Positions 1-5,778 are shown, numbered from the stretch's first letter. The stretch: DNA of 12,424 nucleotides from Streptomyces sp. NRRL F-5123 (GCF_000721495.1 NZ_JOHY01000098.1:1-12424); one strand, 5' to 3'. Notes: a model not told the origin generated them from the sequence alone. Numbers and translations: made by a program.

Positions 1-6
1 GTTCCG

Positions 7-34
7 ACTCTATCAGACGCTTTCCAGTGCCTGA
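7..34 (-). promoter_or_regulatory. Possible third leftward promoter at the window edge
   Basis: The minus strand has TCAGGC (29-34), 16 bases, then TAGAGT (7-12). The -35 is poor, so the assignment rests mostly on the context: the stretch ending CTGATAGAGTCGGAAC resembles remembered Streptomyces 16S leaders. It could instead be conserved leader sequence without promoter function. Confidence 0.3.
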
Positions 35-88
35 CCCCCAGTCAGCGGGGTTTGTCTTTCCGGCTGTTGGGCCGTTCCGACGAGTGAG

Positions 89-118
89 ACTTTAGCGGAT
101 GTTCCTCGGCCGTTCCAA
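89..118 (-). promoter_or_regulatory. Second leftward promoter in the putative rRNA leader
   Basis: The minus strand has TTGGAA (113-118), an 18-base spacer and TAAAGT (89-94). The spacing and the -10 fit a vegetative promoter. Multiple tandem promoters are usual for Streptomyces rRNA operons, which supports reading 1-305 as one such region. Confidence 0.5.
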
Positions 119-276
119 ATCGGAGGGCTTTGGCTTCTGCTTCCGCAGAATCCGCGCATTCCGAAAACGCACACGCAGACGCCCCCGGCCGTCAGACCGT
201 GGTCGTTCGAGTGATTGCTGCGGAATGGCTGCCCGGGGACGACCATGATCGGCGCTCACGTCGGACAGCCCGGAGT

Positions 277-305
277 ACGTTACGCACCTGACCGTTGAGT
301 GTCAA
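277..305 (-). promoter_or_regulatory. Strong leftward promoter, probably the first promoter of an rRNA operon
   Basis: On the minus strand a perfect -35 TTGACA (300-305) is followed after 17 bases by TAACGT (277-282), a good housekeeping (HrdB-type) promoter reading leftward with a start near 270. No open frame of credible quality follows. The leader downstream matches what I remember of Streptomyces rRNA operon leaders, so I read this as the distal promoter of that operon. It sits back to back with the promoter of the trpS leader; the two -35 boxes are 15 bases apart. Confidence 0.65.
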
Positions 306-320
306 CTTCGTGCCGGGACC

Positions 321-348
321 TTCACAACCGGGGGGTGCGCGCTACTCT
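321..348 (+). promoter_or_regulatory. Promoter of the trpS leader transcript
   Basis: TTCACA (321-326, one mismatch to TTGACA), a 16-base spacer and TACTCT (343-348) make a plausible housekeeping promoter. Transcription would start at about 355, exactly the A of the leader-peptide ATG. No Shine-Dalgarno lies before that ATG, so the leader peptide is probably translated from a leaderless end. Confidence 0.55.
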
Positions 349-354
349 GGCTCC

Positions 355-399
355 ATGACGTCGCGTACGTGTCAGGACACCCAGTGGTGGGCCGCCTAG
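355..399 (+). CDS. trpS leader peptide with tandem Trp codons
   Basis: A 14-codon frame reads MTSRTCQDTQWWAA and stops at TAG (397-399). Codons 11 and 12 (385-390) are both TGG. Trp is rare, so two in a row just before a set of competing hairpins is the hallmark of a ribosome-mediated attenuation leader. When charged tRNA-Trp is scarce the ribosome should stall here. The stop codon falls in the loop of the first hairpin (388-409). The peptide itself is presumably only a sensor. I recall that transcription of the auxiliary TrpRS gene of S. coelicolor is controlled by this mechanism, and this arrangement fits. Confidence 0.85.
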   Translation: MTSRTCQDTQWWAA

Positions 400-458
400 A
401 GGCGGCCCAGCACTCACGTACGCATCCACGGCCGCCGCTTTCGGCGGCCGTTTTCGTT
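363..458 (+). promoter_or_regulatory. Ribosome-mediated transcription attenuator of trpS
   Basis: Four segments can pair alternately. Segment A (388-396) pairs perfectly with B (401-409) over 9 bp. B pairs with C over 7 G-C pairs (401-407 with 430-436). C pairs with D in the terminator (428-437 with 442-451). A second perfect 9-bp pairing, 363-371 with 415-423, can enclose A:B. Expected behaviour: a ribosome stalled on the Trp codons at 385-390 covers A and leaves B free to pair with C, so transcription continues into trpS. A ribosome reaching the stop codon covers A and B, so C:D forms and transcription ends. There is no T-box consensus, which argues against direct tRNA sensing. Confidence 0.85.
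428..458 (+). terminator. Intrinsic terminator of the trpS attenuator
   Basis: A perfect 10-bp stem (428-437 with 442-451, loop CTTT) is followed by TTTTCGTT (451-458). A U-rich run is unusual in so GC-rich a genome and marks this as a true factor-independent terminator. It ends 79 bases before the trpS start codon. Confidence 0.85.
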
Positions 459-522
459 GTCTGCGGCCGTGGTGAGCGGCGGTCTCCCGAGTAGGCAGAT
501 CGACCGGCGAACCACGGACGAC

Positions 523-527
523 AGGAG
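523..527 (+). promoter_or_regulatory. Ribosome binding site of trpS
   Basis: AGGAG stands 9 bases before the ATG at 537. It fixes the start and shows that trpS itself has a normal leadered translation start, unlike its leader peptide. Confidence 0.8.
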
Positions 528-536
528 ACGGCGACC

Positions 537-1547
537 ATGACACGGACTCTCAGCGGTGTGAAACCCACGGGGCATCTGACCCTGGGCAACTATCTCGGTG
601 CCCTGCGGCGGTGGGCGGAGGAGGACCAGCACCGGGCCGAGTCGCTGTTCTTCGTGGCGGACCTGCACGCGCTGACCGTCGAGCACGATCCGGCGCGGGT
701 ACGGCGGCTGAGCCGGCAGGCGGCGGGCCTGCTGCTGGCGGCGGGGCTGGACCCGCAGGTGTGCACGCTCTTCGTGCAGAGCCATGTCGACGAGCACGCG
801 CGGCTGTCGTACCTGCTGGAGTGCGTCGCCACGGACGGCGAGATGAGGCGGATGATCCAGTACAAGGAGAAGTCCGCGCGGGCGCAGGCCGCCGGGCAGG
901 GGGTGCGGCTGTCGCTGCTGACGTATCCGGTGCTGATGGCGGCGGACATCCTGGCGTACGCGGCCGACGAGGTGCCGGTGGGTGAGGACCAGACGCAGCA
1001 CGTGGAGCTCACCCGGGATCTGGCGGAGCGCTTCAACCAGCGGTACGGGACGACGTTCGTCGTACCGCGGGCGACGCGGCCGGCTGCTGCGGCGCGGGTC
1101 ATGGACCTGCAGGACCCGGCGTCGAAGATGGGCAAGTCGCACGCCGCGACCGCGGGGATCGTCTACCTGCTGGACGAGCCGGACGTGATCGCGAAGAAGG
1201 TCATGCGGGCGGTGACCGACAGCGAGCCGGGGGTGGCGTTCGACCGGGAGACGCGGCCGGGGCTGGCGAACCTGCTGGAGATCCTCGCGGCCTGCACGGG
1301 CAAGGACCCGGAGGCGCTCGCGGCGGCGTACGACGCGGACGGGGCGGGCTTCGGGGTGATCAAGCGGGACACGGCGGAGGCGGTGGTGGAGCTGCTGCGG
1401 CCGCTCCGGGCGCGGCACGCGGAGCTGAGCGCCGACCAGGGGCATCTCGACCGGGTGCTGCGCGAGGGTGCGGCCCGGGCGCGGGAGGTCGCGCGGCCGA
1501 CGGTGGACGCGGCCTACCGGGCGGTCGGGCTGCTGCCGCCGGCCTGA
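537..1547 (+). CDS. trpS: Tryptophanyl-tRNA synthetase, auxiliary indolmycin-resistant (TrpRS1) type
   Basis: This cytoplasmic class Ic aminoacyl-tRNA synthetase charges tRNA-Trp with tryptophan using ATP. At 336 residues it has the normal bacterial length. The ATP-binding HIGH-like motif is HLTLGN (residues 13-18), and the KMSKS loop appears as KMGKS (197-201). Other family blocks are ADLHALT (41-47), YKEKSARAQA, LTYPVLMAADIL, VPVGEDQTQHVELTRDLAERFN and AVTDSEPG. Residue 9 is Lys in SGVKPTG where most bacterial enzymes have Gln. I recall Lys9 as the residue that makes the second S. coelicolor TrpRS resistant to indolmycin. His44, equivalent to His43 of the Geobacillus enzyme, is kept. The gene is preceded by a Trp-codon attenuator, so it should be induced when charged tRNA-Trp falls. 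A housekeeping trpS would be expected elsewhere in the genome. Confidence 0.95.
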   Translation: MTRTLSGVKPTGHLTLGNYLGALRRWAEEDQHRAESLFFVADLHALTVEHDPARVRRLSRQAAGLLLAAGLDPQVCTLFVQSHVDEHARLSYLLECVATDGEMRRMIQYKEKSARAQAAGQGVRLSLLTYPVLMAADILAYAADEVPVGEDQTQHVELTRDLAERFNQRYGTTFVVPRATRPAAAARVMDLQDPASKMGKSHAATAGIVYLLDEPDVIAKKVMRAVTDSEPGVAFDRETRPGLANLLEILAACTGKDPEALAAAYDADGAGFGVIKRDTAEAVVELLRPLRARHAELSADQGHLDRVLREGAARAREVARPTVDAAYRAVGLLPPA

Positions 1548-1568
1548 AGGGCGTCGGGTGCGCCGCCG

Positions 1569-1602
1569 GGTCCGGCTCCTCCTTGGGCGGAGGGGCCGGA
1601 CC
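1569..1602. terminator. Hairpin terminator shared by convergent trpS and proC
   Basis: A 14-bp stem (1569-1582 with 1589-1602) has one G-U type pair and a 6-base loop. It lies between the stop of trpS and the stop of proC, so it can act for both strands. It lacks a T run, as is common in Streptomyces. Confidence 0.7.
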
Positions 1603-1640
1603 GGTGGCGTACTGCCCGGCGGGTGGCGCGGAGGAGCCGG

Positions 1641-2450
1641 TCAGGCGCCGGAGGCCAGCTCGCGGCTGCGGTCGCGGGCGGCTTCGAGCGCGGCGAGGAG
1701 GGCGGCGCGCACCCCGTGGTTCTCCAGCTCGCGGATGGCGTTGATCGTCGTCCCCGCCGGCGAGGTGACGGCTTCGCGGAGCTTGACGGGGTGTTCGCCG
1801 CTGTCGCGGAGCATCACTGCGGCACCGATCGCGGACTGCACGATCAGGTCGTGCGCCTGGGCGCGGGGCAGGCCGAGGAGGATACCGGCGTCGGTCATGG
1901 CCTCCACGAGGTAGTAGAAGTACGCGGGCCCGGAGCCGGACAGGGCGGTCGCGGCGTCCTGCTGCTTCTCCGGGACGCGCAGGGTCTTGCCGACCGGCTG
2001 GAAGATGGCCTCGGTGCGGGCGAGGTGGCTCTCGTCGGCATGGCGCCCGGCGGAGATCACGGACATGCCTTCGTCGACGAGCACCGGGGTGTTGGGCATG
2101 ACGCGCACGACCGGGGTGCCCTCGGCGAGGCGCTCCTCGAAGAACGTGGTGGGGATGCCGGCGGCGGCGCTGATGACCAGGCGGTCGGCGGGCAGGTGCG
2201 GGGCCAGCTCGTCGAGCAGCGCGGACATGTCCTGCGGCTTGACGGCCAGGATGAGGGTGTCGGCGCTCTTGGCGGCTTCCGCGGTGTCGACCGGCTCGAC
2301 ACCGTAGCGGGCGCGCAGCTCTTCGGCGCGCTCCGGGCGGCGGGCGGTGACGAGCAGGTCGGCGGGCGCCCACCCGGCCCTGATCATGCCGGAGAGCAGG
2401 GCCTCGCCGATCTTTCCTGTGCCGAGGACGGCCACGTGTCGCTGGGTCAT
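1641..2450 (-). CDS. proC: Pyrroline-5-carboxylate reductase
   Basis: ProC reduces 1-pyrroline-5-carboxylate to L-proline with NAD(P)H, the last step of proline synthesis, in the cytoplasm. From the ATG at 2450 the protein has 269 residues, the usual length. It opens with a Rossmann fold, VAVLGTGKIGEALLSGMI (6-23), then VKPQDM (70-75), MPNTP (118-122), the signature LSGSGPAYFYYLVEAM (170-185), and REAVTSPAGTTINAI (225-239). The C-terminal part forms the helical dimerization domain. The frame stays open to a GTG at 2498 (16 more residues), but the family normally begins a few residues before the Rossmann strand, and no good Shine-Dalgarno is seen for either start. The gene is convergent with trpS and divergent from the small membrane protein at 2653. 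Confidence 0.95.
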   Translation of the reverse strand: MTQRHVAVLGTGKIGEALLSGMIRAGWAPADLLVTARRPERAEELRARYGVEPVDTAEAAKSADTLILAVKPQDMSALLDELAPHLPADRLVISAAAGIPTTFFEERLAEGTPVVRVMPNTPVLVDEGMSVISAGRHADESHLARTEAIFQPVGKTLRVPEKQQDAATALSGSGPAYFYYLVEAMTDAGILLGLPRAQAHDLIVQSAIGAAVMLRDSGEHPVKLREAVTSPAGTTINAIRELENHGVRAALLAALEAARDRSRELASGA

Positions 2451-2499
2451 GGCCCCCATGATGCCGGGTGCGGCGGACACCGGGTCGGGGTTGTCCACA

Positions 2500-2515
2500 G
2501 GCCGGAAAACCGGCC
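2500..2515. repeat. Short palindrome upstream of proC
   Basis: GGCCGG-AAAA-CCGGCC is a perfect 6-bp inverted repeat in the divergent region between proC and the gene at 2653. It may be an operator or a small hairpin in the proC 5' region. In such GC-rich DNA chance is a real alternative. Confidence 0.3.
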
Positions 2516-2611
2516 GGGAGACGGTCGGGGCCGTCCGCGGCCGAGCCCGGCCGACGGCCCTGCGGCTCGCCCGCGGGCCGGGTGGCCCGTGGGGGGCGGG
2601 TCAGGGTCATC

Positions 2612-2628
2612 CCCTATGGCGCATAGGG
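2612..2628. promoter_or_regulatory. Candidate operator palindrome CCCTATGGCGCATAGGG
   Basis: Seven-base arms (2612-2618 and 2622-2628) are perfect inverted repeats around GCG. It lies 24 bases upstream of the ATG at 2653 and is AT-richer than its surroundings. Position and symmetry suggest a repressor site for the membrane protein gene, for proC, or for both. The cognate regulator is not identifiable. Confidence 0.4.
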
Positions 2629-2652
2629 CCGGGACGGGGCGACCGTAGCGGT

Positions 2653-3123
2653 ATGAACCCTTCATCCCGCGAAATCGTGACCACCGGCGCGGAGAAGCGG
2701 CAGCTGGCCGTCGCCTCGGCGAGCCTCGGTCCGTGGCGGCCCGCGGCCGTCGTCGGCGCGCTCGGCGGCGGTGTGTCGCTGGCCCTGCACCTGGTGCAGG
2801 GGCACTTCGGACTCGGCATCCTCAGCGGGTCGCTGTCGATCGCCGCGCTGCTCTTCTTCTGCGTGGGCGGCACCGGCGCGGTGCTGGGGTATTCCGCGCA
2901 CGGGAAGGCGGGGCGGGAGCGCCGTATCAGGCGGTGGGCGCGCAAGCACCCGTGGCGGGTGGCGGCAGTGCCGGCGGCGGCGATGTTCGTCACCGACCTG
3001 GTGCTGCGGCAGGTGCTGACCAGCGAGGGCTTCTTCGGCAGCGTGTGGACGGGTGTGTGGCACGGCGCGGTCGTCGCGGCCGTGGTGGGCGGAATCGGCG
3101 CGGTGAGCGCGGCGCGCAGGTGA
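2653..3123 (+). CDS. Small four-helix membrane protein, unknown function
   Basis: I do not recognise a characterised family. The 156-residue protein has a polar N-terminus and about four hydrophobic segments, near residues 30-48, 54-80, 102-120 and 133-154. A strongly basic loop (GKAGRERRIRRWARKHPWR, 84-102) separates the second and third. By the positive-inside rule that loop should be cytoplasmic, with both ends inside as well. The frame stays open upstream to 2347, but that part overlaps proC and its composition is unconvincing. The ATG at 2653 is chosen because the protein becomes membrane-like from there. No clear Shine-Dalgarno is visible. The gene is divergent from proC with a palindrome (2612-2628) just upstream. 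It is probably a Streptomyces-lineage conserved hypothetical. Confidence 0.75.
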   Translation: MNPSSREIVTTGAEKRQLAVASASLGPWRPAAVVGALGGGVSLALHLVQGHFGLGILSGSLSIAALLFFCVGGTGAVLGYSAHGKAGRERRIRRWARKHPWRVAAVPAAAMFVTDLVLRQVLTSEGFFGSVWTGVWHGAVVAAVVGGIGAVSAARR

Positions 3124-3161
3124 ATCCGCGGGGCCGGTGTGCGGTGTACTGCCGGCCCTGC

Positions 3162-3231
3162 GGCAATGTGCCGAGCGGTGGCAATGTGCCGAGGCGGGGC
3201 AATGTACCGGCCCGTGGCACTTACCGGGCGG
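3162..3231. repeat. Array of 18-bp tandem repeats, core GGCAATGTGCC
   Basis: Three full units lie head to tail at 3162-3179, 3180-3197 and 3198-3215, with a degenerate fourth at 3216-3231. All three full units begin GGCAATGT, and the core GGCA-ATG-TGCC (TACC in the third) is itself an imperfect inverted repeat. The array lies between the convergent stops of the membrane protein (3123) and the PPOX enzyme (3380), so it is not at an obvious promoter. The remainder of 3124-3379 holds only short GC hairpins (for example 3308-3322 and 3350-3363) that might serve as terminators. Confidence 0.75.
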
Positions 3232-3379
3232 CCCCCTCGGGCGGGCCGGCGTCCGCGGGCCGCGGCCTCTTCCGCCGGACCCGCAGATAGCCCCCGTCCC
3301 CCGCCCCCCGGCCTGCTGCCGGCCGCCACCTCGCCACCGTAGGCCTCGCGTCCGTGGCCGGACGGGGCGGAGCCGCCGC

Positions 3380-3778
3380 TCACAGGGCGACGCTGATGCC
3401 GACCTGATCGGGGCGGGCGGTGCGGCGCAGTACCCGACGGGCCAGGTCGCCCAGCCGGACCAGGGCGTACCGGCGGGCGAGGAGGCGGCGGGCGGCGGCC
3501 TTGCCCGCGTCGTCCAGGATGCGCGCGGTCGTCTCCAGGGCGGGGGCGCCGGGGGCGACGTGGCCGCGGGCGTTGCAGGGGGCGATCACCACCCGGGGGT
3601 TGTTGCGCAGCCGCTTGACCTTGCCGCTGGTCGCGCCGGTCCAGAAGACCAGCTCGCCGTCGCCGAGCGCGTACCAGACCGGGGTGGGCACGGAGGTGCC
3701 GTCGCGCCGGTAGGTGGTGACGCTCACGTATTTGCCGCGCCGCAGTGCGGCCGCCGCTTCGGATGCCGTCGTGGTCAC
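3380..3778 (-). CDS. PPOX-class flavin/F420-dependent oxidoreductase
   Basis: The 132-residue protein has the split-barrel fold of the pyridoxamine 5'-phosphate oxidase superfamily, in the branch annotated as probable F420-dependent enzymes in actinobacteria. The family pattern is clear: GKYVSVTTYRRDGTSVPTPVWYAL (residues 15-38), then ELVFWTGATSGKVKRLRNNPRVVIAPCNARG (42-72). The basic GKVKRLRNNPRV segment usually contacts the cofactor phosphate. The substrate cannot be inferred. The start is a GTG with no strong Shine-Dalgarno. TAGCAT (3786-3791) lies 7 bases upstream and would place the transcript start at or one base before the GTG, so the mRNA may be leaderless. The next gene on the same strand ends 79 bases upstream. 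Confidence 0.85.
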   Translation of the reverse strand: MTTTASEAAAALRRGKYVSVTTYRRDGTSVPTPVWYALGDGELVFWTGATSGKVKRLRNNPRVVIAPCNARGHVAPGAPALETTARILDDAGKAAARRLLARRYALVRLGDLARRVLRRTARPDQVGISVAL

Positions 3779-3857
3779 CGTCTCGATGCTAGTGCCTCGG
3801 CAAGATCAGCCGGGGGCGCACCCGCGGTGGCCGTCCGCGGGCCGGGGCGAGGCGGCC

Positions 3858-4382
3858 TCAGCGCTTGCGCTTGCCCTTGGGCTTCGGCTTCGCCTTCGGG
3901 CGGGACTGGCGGGCCTCGTACCGTGCGCGGGCCTCCACGTACTCGGCACGGCGGAGGTCCTCGCCGGGGGCCTCGGACAGGGAGCGCACGAAGTATGCGA
4001 GGAGGCCGCCGACGAAGCCGATCGCGTAGAGGCTCTGCGTGCCGTCGGCGTCGCCGGCCGGGCGGCGGGCGGCGAAGCCGCGCCACGTGTGACGGAAGGC
4101 GAGGACGCTGCACACGGCCAGGCCGATGAAGGCGAGGGCGGTGACGAACGTGCCGATCTTGGCGTCGCCGAGGCCCTGGAAGCCGATCTTCAGCACGAAG
4201 GCGCCGGCTGCGGCGGCGGCCAGCGAGCCCACGCTGACGCCGAGGCGGCGCAGGCCGTAGCCGCGGTCGTGGTCGACCCAGGTCGTCCCGAAGAAGCGGA
4301 TCGGCTCGGGCGCCGGGCCCTTGTCGGGAGGTGTGGCCCCCGGGGCCTCGGGGGCGGCGGCTGTCTGCTGGTCCTCGCTCAC
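3858..4382 (-). CDS. Three-helix membrane protein with basic tail, unknown function
   Basis: I do not recognise a named family. From the GTG at 4382 it has 174 residues: a polar, Pro/Ala-rich N-terminus (1-27), the conserved-looking segment IRFFGTTWVDHDRGYGLRR (28-46), then hydrophobic segments near 47-64, 76-96 and 117-134. A charged stretch (138-160) and a very basic tail, RPKAKPKPKGKRKR (161-174), follow; the tail could bind nucleic acid, ribosomes or acidic lipids. The frame runs open to 4517, but upstream sequence is repeat-like and uninformative. An ATG at 4391 is possible. I prefer the GTG at 4382 because CATAAT (4390-4395) lies exactly 7 bases before it, fitting a leaderless transcript, and that hexamer overlaps the ATG. 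Confidence 0.75.
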   Translation of the reverse strand: MSEDQQTAAAPEAPGATPPDKGPAPEPIRFFGTTWVDHDRGYGLRRLGVSVGSLAAAAAGAFVLKIGFQGLGDAKIGTFVTALAFIGLAVCSVLAFRHTWRGFAARRPAGDADGTQSLYAIGFVGGLLAYFVRSLSEAPGEDLRRAEYVEARARYEARQSRPKAKPKPKGKRKR

Positions 4383-4470
4383 GCCTTCCATTATGGGCAC
4401 GGCGGGCAAGTGGTCCGGCGGCGGTCCGATCCGCTCCTTTCCGCCGGTGGCGATGCGCGGCGCGGTGGGT

Positions 4471-4521
4471 GCTGCCCGCGCGGTTGTCCCCCAGGCTTCG
4501 CCGGGAGGTGCGCCCATGCGC
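4471..4521. repeat. Dispersed intergenic repeat, copy 1
   Basis: This stretch matches 12135-12188 over roughly 50 bases with a few changes. The shared core is GTT-TCCCCCAG-GCTTCGCC-GGGAGGT followed by CCCAxGCGC. The C-run and the GGGAGG run can form a hairpin around GCTTCGC. It occupies most of the 174-base gap between the genes at 4382 and 4557. I recall related short hairpin repeats as common between Streptomyces genes. Confidence 0.65.
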
Positions 4522-4556
4522 TCCTGCGGGGTGCGGCTCCGTCCGCGGGGTTCGGT

Positions 4557-5627
4557 TCAGTGGGTCGTCGGGCCCGAGAAGCGTTCACCGGCGAAGGCGT
4601 GGACGGCGGGAAGGGCGGCGGGGCCGCCGGGGAGGGTGTGGAGGGGGGCGAGGTGGCAGGCGAGGTGGCCGTCGGCGAGGTGGGGGGTGAGGTGGGAGGG
4701 CAGACTCGCGCCCGGGAGGGGCCAGACGATGAGCCAGGGGCGGGTGTCGGTGGAGCCCCCGCGGGGGCCGACCGTGATGGCCGCGACCTCCGGCCAGGAG
4801 AAGTGGACCTCGGCCTTGCCGTAGTCGCGGAACGCGATACCGCCGGGTCCGACGGTGAGGCGGGGCGGGCGGCGGCGGCGCGACAGCCAGTAGAACGTGC
4901 CGACCCAGCCGACCGCGGCGACGGGCACGAGCGGGCCGAGCAGCACCAGCGGGACGAGGTCGGTGCGGCCGGTGGCGGCCGCGGCGAAGGGGGTGGTGCC
5001 GGCGAGGGCGAGGACGAGGCAGACCAGGAGGAGGGCGGTCGGCGGGCCGGGCGTGCGGAAGACGTGGTCGCCGCCGGGGACGCGGTGCTCGGGTCCCGCG
5101 ACGGTGACGGGCGTGGGCAGGCGTACGGCGCGCGGTGCGGTCTCGAAGCGTGCTCCGCCGTGCTCGGCGAGGGCGGCGGCGAGTTGGCCGAGGGGCTGGT
5201 CGAGGTCGTCGGTGTCGAGGAGGGTGTGGCAGACGCGGCCGTCCCACGTGCGGTCGGGCTCGCGCGGGAGCTTGGTGCCGGGTGCGGGCCACACGGTGAG
5301 GTGGGGCCTGGGCGGGGCGCTCTCGCTGTCGCCGGCCGAGGTGTAGCGCAGCGCGACGGACTCGATCTGCTCCCAGCTCAGTTCGGCGTCGTGCAGGGTG
5401 AGGCCGAAGGCGTCGACGCGCAGCCGGAAGGGCTGCCGGGCCCGCCGCAGCTCCCAGAGCCCGCGCCCGGCGCACAGCGCGGCCGCGCCCGCGGCGACGA
5501 GCGGTCCCCCCACGCCGTGCCCCTTGCCGGAGATCAGCCAGGCCACCAGTCCTGCGGTGATGACGGCCGCCGCGCACAGCATGCCGGCTCCGCGCCGCCG
5601 GACGCGCCGGCTGATCGTGAACTCCAT
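4557..5627 (-). CDS. Duplicated-module membrane protein, PH-like soluble domains, unknown function
   Basis: The 356-residue protein has the layout helix pair, soluble module, helix pair, soluble module. The helices lie near 16-33, 39-56, 196-217 and 223-248. The two soluble modules (about 68-120 and 255-310) match each other: FRLRVDAFGLTLHDAELSW aligns with PRLTVGPGGIAFRDYGKAE, and both continue through a W-plus-E segment to LTVWPAPG and LIVWPLPG. The short beta-strand pattern ending in W..(I/V) resembles bacterial PH-like domains; that is my inference from pattern only. The ATG at 5627 is fixed by a purine-rich AGGGGGAGC about 7 bases upstream. Open sequence up to 5843 is not membrane-like and overlaps the promoter of the divergent esterase. 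Partner and function are unknown. Confidence 0.8.
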   Translation of the reverse strand: MEFTISRRVRRRGAGMLCAAAVITAGLVAWLISGKGHGVGGPLVAAGAAALCAGRGLWELRRARQPFRLRVDAFGLTLHDAELSWEQIESVALRYTSAGDSESAPPRPHLTVWPAPGTKLPREPDRTWDGRVCHTLLDTDDLDQPLGQLAAALAEHGGARFETAPRAVRLPTPVTVAGPEHRVPGGDHVFRTPGPPTALLLVCLVLALAGTTPFAAAATGRTDLVPLVLLGPLVPVAAVGWVGTFYWLSRRRRPPRLTVGPGGIAFRDYGKAEVHFSWPEVAAITVGPRGGSTDTRPWLIVWPLPGASLPSHLTPHLADGHLACHLAPLHTLPGGPAALPAVHAFAGERFSGPTTH

Positions 5628-5778
5628 CGCCGCTCCCCCTGCTTGGCCCCTGGTCTCCAGGATGGCGGCGGGTGCGCGGGAGGGAAGTCCCGTACGGCGA
5701 AGGGTGCGTGAACGCGACGGGCGTGCGGCGAAACCGTGAAGAAGTGAACGCCCTGGCGACCGGCGGGTGCGCAGACCA

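Larger units (their letters stand above)
1..276 (-). other. Putative leader region of a leftward rRNA operon (16S gene outside the window)
   Basis: This stretch is visibly less GC-rich than the rest of the window and has no convincing coding frame. On the minus strand it contains runs such as GGCCCAACAGCCGGAAAGAC, a short hairpin of CTGAC/GTCAG around a C-rich loop (31-45), and CTGATAGAGTCGGAAC at the edge. I recall these as conserved upstream of 16S rRNA in Streptomyces. The rRNA gene itself is not in the window, so the call depends on that recollection and on the tandem leftward promoters. Confidence 0.6.

Noticed and set aside
28..46. tRNA-Pro(GGG) anticodon-arm look-alike (minus strand TGACTGGGGGTCA), possibly an integrase attachment site
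   Set aside because: No acceptor, D or T arms surround it and there is no integrase nearby. The stretch fits rRNA leader sequence better.
13..246. A 77-codon open frame on the minus strand in the left end
   Set aside because: It overlaps the tandem leftward promoters and rRNA-leader-like sequence, has no Shine-Dalgarno and matches no family I know.
355..536. T-box riboswitch controlling trpS
   Set aside because: No T-box consensus or specifier-loop architecture. A translated leader peptide with tandem Trp codons explains the structure.
3714..5711. A 665-codon open frame on +
   Set aside because: Antisense to two membrane protein genes with clear helices and good starts. Its Gly/Glu-rich translation has no recognisable domain.
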